Part shown: positions 22,329 through 32,278 of the stretch, one piece after another
Layout of the letters: each line of letters opens with the position of its first letter
Position numbering within the stretch: the stretch's first letter is position 1
Source of the DNA: Marsupella aquatica
Taxonomy: Eukaryota; Marchantiophyta
Reading direction: 5' to 3'
NCBI GenBank assembly: GCA_973895155.1
Contig: OZ316897.1
Span: 19,716,001 to 19,780,000, forward strand
DNA: 64,000 bases
The notes under the pieces: model-generated
Told to the model about the DNA's origin: nothing
Seen by the model: the letters and a program-made list of their open reading frames with translations, nothing else
The model's database searches: none
Made by a program: the position numbers and the translations under genes

Positions 22329-25300
22329 ATGTCAACATCCATTTATCCCCCTAGCGATCCAAAAGTAGTGAGATGTGAGTGCAAATACCATTTTTCACGC
22401 CTCCCACAAGGATTTGATTTTGTGAGTGTGAGGTCAAGGCAATATCATGCAAAGAAAGATGAGCAGGGGGCTTTCATTGATGTTAGGCGCCTTTTTAACA
22501 GTGCTGGGTTTTGCGGAGAAGGCCAATCCTCTGGCCAATCACCTATTGTTGGCTCTGCACAACTCCATATGAATAGGTACCAGCGGTGGTCCCGTCACAG
22601 GAGTTATCTAGAAAGAGCATTTATTGGCGCCCATGCAAATGCCCATGCTATACCTGAGACTGCAATCAGTCCAAGTGAGTCACCTCCTAGTGAATTCTTG
22701 GAATCAAGAGAGAGTGGTCACGTTGACACTAGTACTCCTCCTCTTTCAGAAGACCATGGCGATGACAATAGTACTCCCCTTGGAGAAGACCCTGCAGAAT
22801 CTGCCCACTCTGCACAGCATGTTCCAGAAGAATTGTCGTTATCCCTCCATGATGCCATTCATCGAGAAACAATGAGACTAAACTCATTGCTTGATGAGGC
22901 CAAAGTTCCCTGAGTGGATTTGCAAGACAAAATTCTTAGATGTTTGTTTGAAGGAACTGATGGGTGTATTGTCAATGATGACTATAGAGGCATGAAAATA
23001 GGCCCTCTATTGAGACATGCAGGCCCTGTTTGGGATGCTGGACCCTTTGGCTTATCATCATTGGGAACCTTCAAAGGTTTGGAAGCTTCATATCAGACTA
23101 TGGGGGCGCCACAACCAGAGCGGTGGCGAATGTGCCTTGGATCCAGTGGTAACCACCATGAAGCTGTTGTCTTTGGTCCAAGCAGACAAGAGGATTTGAA
23201 TTTCTCAACTTCTCTTAAGTGCTCTTGCCAAGCAACAAGCAGCTCATGTGCACGGACTCTTCAAAGAGACTGTGAAACCTGTACAGAGCGTTGTACATCT
23301 CCTGGATGTGGTAAAAAAAGGAAGAATATGCTAAAGTTTGACTATATCCCCATAGCACCATTGATCTGCAAATTGTGTTTGTCACGAAGTGTTTGTCATG
23401 AGATTCTCACAATGTGGCGAGATAAGAGCAAGTGGCTTCACAGTGGTAATCCTTCTCAAGATAATGTCATCAGGAAATGGTGGGATGGATCAGTAGCCAA
23501 AGAAAAATCTTGGTTTTGGGATCCAGCTCAAACATTTGAGCTTCCCGTTTTGTGTCGATCAAGTTATGCTGCCTACCAGACATATCCTCACAAATGCGAC
23601 TTGCTGAGGGACAAAATGATCATAGAAGATAGAGTTACTTTTTACGAGTTTGATTGTGCATGTGGAGCCCATATCAATACCCAACAAATTTATTCACGGG
23701 TAGGAATGTTACATATTCCAAAGACTCGATTTGTTTGTTCAGTATGTTAGTTTTTTTCTTTTCACTGTTTTTTTTACATACACACTGGTTCTTAGCTTTA
23801 ACCGAAGGTCAATTTGTTGTGCTTCCTCTAATTTTCTTTGGATTTCAATTTGTGATCAGGGTGATCCTCGAAATCTTGCATTGATGGCTCACTGGGATGG
23901 ATTTCAGTCTGCAAGGTCCAGTTATCGAAGCACTTGGACGGTGGAAATCAGTATACTCAACATGGGCATCAGATCGGAAATGGAGCCTATTCCTGTATTG
24001 TTTATACCACATAGTCAGACAGAGAAATTGATTAAGCAAAAGTTCAATAACTTAGATGCTTTCCTGGAGCCACTTATTAGAGACCTTCAAGAGCTATTTG
24101 TTGATGGGTTTGTTTGCCATTTTTTGTACCCAGTTGAGGCAATCCATCCCATGATCAGAACTGGTACATTCAGATGTAGATGTCAATTGTGCATATTCAC
24201 CGGAGATCATCCTGCCCAATGTAAGTTTGGTGGGTTGTGTATCAAGGGCTATTCTGCATGTAGAAGGTGTTGTATGAAAGGGACTTGGAAAAAACATCCC
24301 AATTAATAGATCTACTCGAGGACCAGGAGGCATGGTGGTCTATTGTGGCAATCATTATCTACTTCGACATCCACCAGCAAAAAGGGACTTAAGTGCTGCA
24401 CAAAATGGTGCTGAGGACCTTGTGCGCTGCACATCCAGGGCCCAACAAGTCATCATCTCTCAAGAGTTTGGGCTTAGCAAGAAAACCAAGGCTTGGAGAT
24501 TATATAACACTTTTAATTTCTGCTTGATAAATGATCTAGTTTATGACGTCATGCATGTGATGGCCCTTAATTTGTTCAAAACTTATGTTGAGAATCTGAT
24601 GCAACAACTCTCATCATCAGAGAAAAAGATCTTGGAGGAGGCTTTGGCAGAAATAACTGCCAATAAGCCTAAATCTCTTGATGGGCGGTGGCCTACAGAC
24701 CCTTCAAATAGGCTGGGCTTTTTCAAGGCTGAGGAATATGTAAGATTTGTAACATATTGTTTGCCTCACATAGTGCAGAGGCTAGGAATAGGAATTGACA
24801 CAAGTCTAGGTTCCATTGGCATGCTGTTATGCGAGATTGGTAGACTCTTTTACATACAGAGTAGGGAAGAAGGGTGGCACAAATCAACCTTAGAGAAGGC
24901 ACGGAATTTGCTGGCTTCCTGGCGAGTGAGGAGTGAAGAAGCCTTTGGCAGTAATGGTTCCATCTTGGAACACGTAGCAGGTGACTACATTCTATCATTC
25001 TTATAGATATCTGGTTCATGTATGTTGCCAGTTTGTCTGAATACTTGGAATTAATCAACTTAGTTGGTACGTGAAAGTATGTTGGTTCACACATATAGAT
25101 ATAATTGCACTGAACAGGTTAGCTCTTTATTCATTTAATTTGTTGGTTAAATATATGTTGTGCTCACTGGCCTGTATTGCAATCCACTTGTCTTGCTCAA
25201 CAATTAATCTTGGATGTTGCATTTCTTGTAGGCAGCGGGGAGCTAGTGGATGATATTGAACGTCATGGTCCACACTGGGGTTATTGGTGTTACAGGTTTG

Positions 25301-27037
25301 AAAGAATGGTCTCAGGCTATGGAAGGACAACCACAAACAACAAAGAGAAGGAGCATCGGACATACACTAGTCATCATGCTAGACTATTTTTCACTAAAAT
25401 TTCAATTAGAACATGGGAAGATGACGATGGCTTTTTGCCATATCAACGTGCATTGGTCACAGCACTGCACAATCATCTTTGGCCTACAAGAACCCACCAG
25501 GATGAGCATGCAGTGAGAGATAAGCATAGCTTGACATGCCCACAATGGCACGAGAGGTGCACTATTATAGCATCATCACAAGTGCAGGCTCTTCAAATTT
25601 GGAAGAATCTGAGCCTGTCACATGTAAATTCCCATTGCAAAATTTCAATCTTGCATCGAGGAATTGGAGTTGGCATGGTCTCTAATCGAGTGAAGAAAGT
25701 ACACGTATCTACTGATACATTAAATTTCTTGGAGATGCATTGGGCTAAGTACAGTGTGTTAACAGACTACAACCTCGGGGGGTCACTTCCATGGAAGTGA
25801 CACATCACGTGCAACGAAGTATAGGCCCATTTAAATGGGTGTGGCGGAAGACTTCCAAAGTTTGGTGGAAGAACACATAGGGCATGTTTTATTGATTGGT
25901 CGACTTTAAAGAACACATAGGCCTATTTAATTGCAAAAAATACTTTCTATAAAGTTTTTAGGGGTTTTTTAATAAAAAATGACAAAATTTTAAGAAAGAA
26001 AGGGCTTTGCAAAAAAATATTTTTCACTTTAAAGTTAGGGGGGTCAAACCCTAAAACGTCGCACGCGATGTATGACCCTCCATATAGTGACCCCCCCGAG
26101 ACTACAACAAAGTGACGATGGAAAGGAAAGTGACCCCAATAAAATCTGTTGTAGTGAGGGGAGTACTTTTTAGAACTGGGGACCACGTAGTAGTGCTAAC
26201 TGATGAAGAAGATGACCCAGGCTATTGTTGGAACTGGAGGGCAGTCATTAGTAAATTCTTCCTTCATGAGTTCATGGGCTGTCAGGATATTGTTTTTGAA
26301 GGATGTTGGTTTGGTATAAAGAGAACCACCGAAAATCCACCAAGGATGGTAACAGATAGTCATTATGGTATGCCTGTGTTGCTAGCAACTCCTGAGTCTT
26401 ACCAGGACAACAATTGTCGGCCAGTGGCTAGGTTACTGCACAAGTTTTTGCCAGTTCCACATACCTGTGTGGGTACCAATGGCAGGCATTCGGCTGAGAT
26501 AGTGTGTCTGGAACTCTCAGACCGAACAGAACATCATCATATAGAAGAGAAATTTCTCCATATTTGTCCAACTTATCCACATACAAATGACCTCTTGTTC
26601 ATGTTAGATCTACTTCAGGTTTCAGGCTTGCTGTTGTTAGACAAGTGGACATTTCATCAGATACAGAAGAAGATGTGCCAATGGTAGACCTGGATGATGA
26701 CGATGGAGATGTACATACCCGTGTAGGTAGCAATGGAATGGAATCCATGGAGGACATACCGCACAATTTAGAGTCTGAGCCCGGGTTTCCGCCATCAGCT
26801 GATTCTTCAAGACCATCACAAGAATTCAGTGATTTTAATGTTCACATCAGTTGGGTAAACAAGATCCATTCTTCCCGGCACTCAGGCGGGTCCACAAGGT
26901 CAACTGAGGAGTGGAGAGCAATGGAACAAGTCTCTGCCCGGGTACCTATTGCTGACATTGAAGGGTTACAAGATGGATTAGAAGCCATTCTGTATTCACG
27001 AGGAGGCATTCCAATAAGATGGTCTTCTCGAAATTGA
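22329..27037 (+). pseudogene. CACTA/EnSpm-like (Tnp2, Plavaka-type) transposase, decayed
   Basis: The frame opens at ATG 22329. A Cys-rich N-terminal part (CEC near residue 16, and a CSCQ...CARTLQRDCETC...C cluster at ~23220-23310) looks like the zinc-binding region of such transposases. A GT-AG intron fits at 23742-23859. The next exon reads AHWDGFQS and EPIPVLFIPHSQTE, followed by LVYDVMHVMALNLF (~24535-24575), matching the DxMH-type core of Tnp2 transposases. A second intron fits at 24981-25231. The following exon has DDIERHGPHWGYWCYRFERM, the usual end of the core. An acidic tail ends at 27037. Damage: a TGA at 22911-22913, a frameshift near 24287-24302, a frameshift near 26590-26645, and a MITE at 25774-26100. 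The element cannot encode a working transposase. Its outer ends were not located. Confidence 0.75.
25774..26100. mobile_element. 327-bp hAT-like MITE inside the transposase frame
   Basis: The ends are inverted repeats: CTCGGGGGGTCACT at the left, and the right end reads CTCGGGGGGGTCACTA on the opposite strand. A perfect 8-bp duplication ACTACAAC flanks it (25766-25773 and 26101-26108), the size made by hAT-family transposases. The host frame continues exactly across the insertion. A palindrome CACTTCCATGGAAGTG lies just inside the left end. It codes for nothing. Confidence 0.9.
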
Positions 27038-27039
27038 TA

Positions 27040-29350
27040 ATTGATCATTCCTGTGAGTAAGTGCCTCTCTACCTATCTTCTCACCGTGACTGTTTGAGGA
27101 AGTTGTTTTCCTCTCCTTAGGCCTTTACTTAAGTTGTGAGCAGGACACCTAGCTTGATGTGTGTACTTGACATTCCATTTCTTACTCTATTTACAATTGG
27201 CAGGTACTTTGCAACACTTGTGCATTCCTTGCCTAGATATCTGATATATGACCATACAATTTCAGTTGGTGTCTGATCATAGACTCGATCAGCTGTACGT
27301 CTCATAAATGCATGTGTTGTGTTTTTATCATGTTAGTTATATATATTGTAAACACAGAAGGTGTATGTCTGGTATAGTAAGTGTACATATATATATCCAA
27401 TTTGGCATTTGCATAACTATCTAGTATGTCTGAGGTACCTGAGAACCTCTAAATGATCTGATTTACATTGACTGTATTTGTTTCACAGGAGCTATACATG
27501 GGATAGATAGATTGTAGATCTTGCTTGGCAGAGCAGCATGGAGGGGCGAAGTATAAGTGGGTATCGATCGTTTGGCCAATCCCTATCGATCTCATTATAG
27601 ATGTATGAACAGCCCGGGGAACAGCATGTCTAGCAAGGCTGCCCACTAGCCCATGAGCTACATTGTCAGAGTTTTTGCTTAACTTGCTGCCTGAACTAAC
27701 TTCCTGGAGTTCATCTCATGTCTAGAATTAAGTATTCAATGACTCTGCTACTCCGCTGGACATTTTGCATACCCAAGGACTGCAGTAGCTAAATAGTGTA
27801 TCATGAAATAGCTAAATCGATGAGGGTCTGGCCTTCATCGATCAGGTATATATCACACAGCCTCGGATAGCATCAAATATATGCTGCTGAACATTCATTA
27901 GGACCTCAACATTGCGGGTACTAGCTTCCCTCAGAAGTTCCCTTAATTAATGCACCACGCCATGCTAAGGATGTCCAGGGTTTACCTAAATTCGGGGATG
28001 AAGTGCTCTCTAGCTAGAATGTGCCAAGGACAGGGTTTAGTTAAAGTTGGGGATCGGATGAAGTGCTCTAGACTAGCTAGAATGTGGTCATCGTCAAGAT
28101 TTGACATTTTCGCCTCATTCGGATATTTATTGTTTTGGTCTGTAAATCACAAGATGATCAAACTTGTCCAACTTAGTAGGTGGAGTTTTGTCGGAATCCA
28201 TTGCTGGGCAGCTAATTCCTACTCAATTGTGCCCATCCTACTCAATTGTGCCCATCGCTGAGTCTTGTTAGAACCAGTAAAACAGTTCCCGTCCTGGAGA
28301 GTTTACTAACTACCTACATGGGACTTTCGATACTATGAAGGTTTTGCAATCTCCCACTATAAACCTACCATACTTTGGGCATTTTTGTTTTCCCACCCCA
28401 AGAAACCCACGCTGGAAAAATATTTACCTACTTCAAAATAGGTTCATTGAACCCCCACTTCATCTTAGGGAAATTGGCCGTTTATCACAGATTAACACAG
28501 GCAATTTCACAAATCCCACCAGGGAGCGGGACAGATTTGCCTTGTGAGGGCGGACGTGGAGGGAGGAGGCATGAGTGGGCAGGGCGGGTTCAGATCTCCA
28601 AGTTTAGACTTAGGATCAGGACCAAGAGGCGGCCCTGACACTTAGATTAGTGGGATTGTGGATCCACTGGTAAGAGCAACACTTGTGCTCCTACCTCGTT
28701 GTACATAAGTAGATTACAGATAGGATAGATTAGGCTTACGCTGCAAGGAATTAGGCGGATCCACTGCCAGGATAAGTACCTGGGCAGCGGGGAGTTCAAG
28801 GCCTTCTTCCTTAGCAAGTTTTTAGTGCACCAGCAAGGCTGGGATCAAGTAGTAAAAGAAGCTCTCAGTTAGTTATATTGTGACCCTTGTGTATATTCAT
28901 GTTTCCTCATGCCTAAGAGATGAATAGAGTTGGCCTCACGGCTTAGTTCGCAGATCTTGTGTATGAGAAGTACTGTTTGTATGGCAAGTGCATGGTATAA
29001 CTCAGTCAAAAAGAGTCATTTTGCTATTTGTGTGTCGCATTAACTTGTTTGAAGATTGCCCACATCAACCAAGAGAAGGGAGTAAGCAAGGTAGTAAGAG
29101 TTAGATGTGTCGAGCTGAGAGAGGTCTTAGCGGCTTACCCAAGCCAGTTGGGGATCATTCCGGCGGCGGAATCCAAACATACCTAAAGGAAGACCACAAG
29201 AGGAAGACAAGGTATCTCATGACCCGATGGATCTGTCCAGTATATGCGTGTAAAATGTTAGTAGAGAGTTAGTAGCGTCCCATGCCGCAAAACCGGCCTC
29301 GCCAAGAGCGAAACCTACGAGAATCGGCTGGGGGTTTCTTGGGTTTAGGG
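27040..29350. other. Gene-free stretch with small tandem duplications
   Basis: No gene is supported. Two diverged ~55-bp copies lie at about 27978-28031 and 28032-28087 (both with GATGAAGTGCTCT and GCTAGAATGTG). A 19-bp unit, CTACTCAATTGTGCCCATC, is repeated at 28219-28237 and 28238-28256. A 34-residue open tail at ~28760-28860 looks protein-like but is too short to name. Confidence 0.5.
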
Positions 29351-29354
29351 AGCC

Positions 29355-29640
29355 ATGGGACGCACCACAGGGGATATGTCTTCATCTTCTGAAATCTCCA
29401 CCACAGACTCATCCTCCTCTGATGAAGATACACCACCTCAACATCACATGACCGCACCTCCTCCTCGCGGTCCACCCCGTTAACTTTGTGAATGTTCTAG
29501 ATGTGTGGGTCAGGTTTCCCAAAAATCTTACATATGTGCCCAACATATTGAGAGATATGGGCGTTGTGGATATCATACGGCAGGGGCTTCTTCATCTCAT
29601 ATGGTAAGTGTTATGCCTTAGTTTTCCTACCCTATTCCCA
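29355..29640 (+). pseudogene. Transposase N-terminal fragment (CxC...H zinc-binding region)
   Basis: A 42-codon frame from ATG 29355 is Ser/Asp-rich, then Pro-rich, and stops at 29481-29483. Immediately after, the same frame reads LCECSRCVGQVSQ...CAQHIERYGRCGYH, the C-x-C-x2-C...H...YG pattern seen near the start of Tnp2/KDZ-type transposases. No catalytic core follows. This is a second, truncated mobile-element copy near the larger one, and the two need not be the same family. Confidence 0.4.
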
Positions 29641-29710
29641 CTACTCAATGGTTGAAGGTGTTTAATTTCACAGCTACTTTTGTTTGTTTTGGTTTCGATG
29701 GAATAGGTAT

Positions 29711-30043
29711 CCAATAGGCCTAGACCTGCGGCACACTAGGGGCCTCACTCTAGATAGGGTCTCATATCAGGTTTGACATTTTAGCTATTAAACGCCCTAA
29801 AAAATAAGAAATAAAAACTATTCAAACTACTGTTCTACCCCTATTATTTTGGAATATTATAGAAATATTGTCAAAATTCATTTTTATAACCATATAATTT
29901 CTTATAATACTCAAAATTGAATTAAAAATACATGAAAGTTATTATAGATAAATTTAAAAATATTATTCTCAATCCAATAAACAAAGACTATACTTACTTT
30001 TGGTGATGCGTAAAAAGTAAATAAACTTGGCCAAACCTATTGG
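29711..30043. mobile_element. Possible AT-rich MITE
   Basis: The left edge reads CCAATAGGCCTAGAC. The right edge, on the opposite strand, reads CCAATAGGTTTGGCC, so the two form an imperfect inverted repeat around very AT-rich DNA. No clear target duplication was found, so this is weak. Confidence 0.3.
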
Positions 30044-30398
30044 AAGAAGAGCAAACCAGCAACAAGGAGCAGCAGCGAGAACAAACGAGTTCACAAGCAG
30101 GTGCGATCACAAAACCAGTAGCTCGAGCAATGGCAGCTGTGAGCTATGGTAGCCGAGCAGCAGCTAGTGTGAAACCTGCAGCAGCGAGTACGAATCAGAG
30201 CAAGTATTCGAGCAAAAATTGTGCACTATGGCACAACTAAGCTTTTGCTATGGCAGCCGAGCAGCAGAGAGTTCACAGCCAGCAGCAGCAACCTCAAAAC
30301 TATTTTATAACAGCAGCGAGCAGAAATAATGCACGTACCCTAAAGAAACGCAGCTCTAGCATGGTAGTGGAGCAGCAGCGAGCAGAAAAGCAACATTC

Positions 30399-30917
30399 GG
30401 AAAACGAGGCTACTTAACTAATCGGAAGCATGCATAAATTAAAAGCAAGAACACAAGTAAAGCCCATATGAGCAGTATTTCAGCTACTCAGTGCACGAGG
30501 GATGCCGCTATTACCAATATATTTCAACCCTATAGATACTGAAGGTCGATGACGCCCGATTCCAACTGCACGCGCCGATAAGACCCGATCACCTCCTAAT
30601 GTTATACGCTGAACCCCGCTACCTCGAGGATCGATCGATGAGCTGCACGGCAAACTTACAAACCTGGTCCGCTTAGAAGCTAGAGGACTGCGCGCTATAG
30701 CAAAAAACACAAATGGCCAACCTAATTACAAACTTGGTCCGCTCAACCGACTGCTCTAGCAAAACACAAACGAGAATGCATAGATGTCCTCCCATCCTTC
30801 TTTACATAAGCCCCAGAGAAGCCTCATTTGGTCACTAGTCAGATGTAGCCATTGGAGTAGCGGTTTCAACAGCTGGCATACAAACAGGTCTGGAATCAGT
30901 ACACACCTGGAACATTC
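30399..30917 (-). repeat. Left arm of a ~520-bp inverted repeat
   Basis: Read on the minus strand, this arm matches 31008-31531 with few differences, most nearly identical in its outer ~200 bp. It starts at GGAAAACGAGGCTAC (30399). It contains an inverted copy of the promoter-like and leader-like sequence of the SPH gene, but the TATA-like TATTTAA of the right arm is altered here. Confidence 0.9.
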
Positions 30918-31007
30918 ACCTGACTCCAGACATACTTAATTGTAGGCCAAGTCACCTTAACATCTTTCCTACGTGGTGACGTACGTTTTACTAACATTTA
31001 GGGCTCA

Positions 31008-31531
31008 AAGAATCCAGGTGTGAACAGGCCGTACTGATTCCAGACCTGTTTGTATGCCAGCTGTTGAAACCGCTGCTCCGAAAGCTACACCTGACTAGTG
31101 ACCAAATGGGGCTTCTCTGGGCCTATTTAAGAAGGGTGGGAGGACATCTATGCACACTCGTTTGTGTTCTGCTAGAGCAGTCCGTTGAGCGGACCAAGTT
31201 TGTTAATTAAGTTGGCCGTCTGTGTTTTGCTATAGCGCGCAGCCCTCTTCTAAGCGGACCAAGTTTGTAAGTTTGCCGTGCAGCTCATCGATCGATCCTC
31301 GGGGTAGCGGGGTTCAGCGTATAACATTAGGAGGTGATCGGGTCTTATCGGTACGTGCAATTGGAACTGGGCGTCATCGACCTTCAGTATCTAGCTATAG
31401 GGTTGAAATATATTGGTAATAGCGGCATCCGTCGTGCACTGAGTAGCTGAAATACCGCTCATATGGGCTTTACTTGTGTTCTTGCTTTTAATTTATGCAT
31501 GCTTCCGATTAGTTAAGTAGCCTCGTTTTCC
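31008..31531 (+). repeat. Right arm of the inverted repeat, leading into the SPH gene
   Basis: The arm ends at CCTCGTTTTCC (31531), 132 bp before the SPH start codon. A spacer of ~90 bp (30918-31007) separates the arms. Inside the arm GCGGACCAAGTTTGT occurs twice (~31191 and ~31254), and both copies are mirrored in the left arm. A transcript crossing both arms would fold into a long hairpin. Confidence 0.9.
31124..31130 (+). promoter_or_regulatory. Possible TATA box of the SPH-like gene
   Basis: TATTTAA sits ~540 bp before the ATG, within the right arm. A pyrimidine-rich TTTCTCAG at 31644-31651, just before the ATG, could be a splice acceptor, so the leader may contain an intron that would explain the distance. 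Both are judged by eye. Confidence 0.35.
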
Positions 31532-31663
31532 TAGAATTGTTGTTAGCATTTAGTACTCGTGTAGAGTAGAGCATTCTCAGTCTCATGTGCTACTGGGCTA
31601 TTCCGTAAGTTCACAGATTTCTAATTGACCGCACGTACCTATCTTTCTCAGGAGGAAGTAAAC

Positions 31664-32278
31664 ATGGAAAACAGTGGTGGTCTTCTTCTGGCCTGTGTGC
31701 TGCTTCTTGCATTGGCCATTACTGGCCCGCGTTTGTCTGTAGATGCCCGCATGGCAGCCGAGTGGACCATTCCCAATAAGAATGATGCTGATCGACCCAT
31801 GAATCTGACAAGAAATTCTGTGGGGCCACGTTTTGAGGTGCAGGGGGACGACAAATCTGCACAGGAGGATGGAGAGGGAGCGGGTCTCAGTTTCAGTCTT
31901 CCACCTGGTTTTGGAACAGTGGTTACTATCCTAAGGGATGTCCACGTGCAGTGTCAGCACAATTTCCCTAACCCCACGCCACCACTTCTTGTCGACGAAG
32001 TTATTCATCCTGGGAATGAAGCCACTTCGTTTCTCGCTGACATAGACTCCAATTCTAGTGATCATGTGAGCTATCAGTGTATTTGGACGACTCTTGGGCC
32101 GAATCAGCAATACACACGAGCAACAGTCTGGGCAGACGACAACCACCAAGATGAAATGCCTCTCTCTTGTGTTTATTGTCTCTGGAGGGCGGACGCTTTG
32201 GGTATATATCTCCACAACGACAAAGATAATACTTTTCAATTCGTATCGCATTGGTGCTACCCTGACACTGGCTGCTAG
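31664..32278 (+). CDS. Secreted protein, plant self-incompatibility S1 (SPH) family-like
   Basis: The protein is 204 residues. A hydrophobic signal peptide spans ~6-25 (LLLACVLLLALAITG), so export is expected. The mature part from ~70 has the layout of SPH proteins: an early VQCQH, a central SYQCIWTTL, then LSCVYCLWRADALGIYLHN, and a Cys-rich end (HWCYPDTGC). SPH proteins are small secreted beta-sandwich proteins. One poppy member is the pistil self-incompatibility ligand; most have unknown roles. The start is the first ATG after a likely splice acceptor. The frame is intact. Its upstream region is the right arm of a large inverted repeat, which could affect expression through small RNAs. The family call rests on spacing and motifs and is moderately secure. 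Confidence 0.65.
   Translation: MENSGGLLLACVLLLALAITGPRLSVDARMAAEWTIPNKNDADRPMNLTRNSVGPRFEVQGDDKSAQEDGEGAGLSFSLPPGFGTVVTILRDVHVQCQHNFPNPTPPLLVDEVIHPGNEATSFLADIDSNSSDHVSYQCIWTTLGPNQQYTRATVWADDNHQDEMPLSCVYCLWRADALGIYLHNDKDNTFQFVSHWCYPDTGC

Noticed and set aside
28760-28861. Short protein-like tail (LGSGEFKAFFLSKFLVHQQG)
   Set aside because: Only ~34 residues with no start and no family match.
30040-30240. Open frame rich in Ala, Ser and Gln
   Set aside because: It arises from GCAGCAG-like simple repeats, starts without an ATG and has no conserved feature.
30480-30710. Minus-strand frame matching the plus-strand frame at 31222-31419
   Set aside because: The similarity is explained by the inverted repeat; the sequence behaves as a leader, not as coding DNA.
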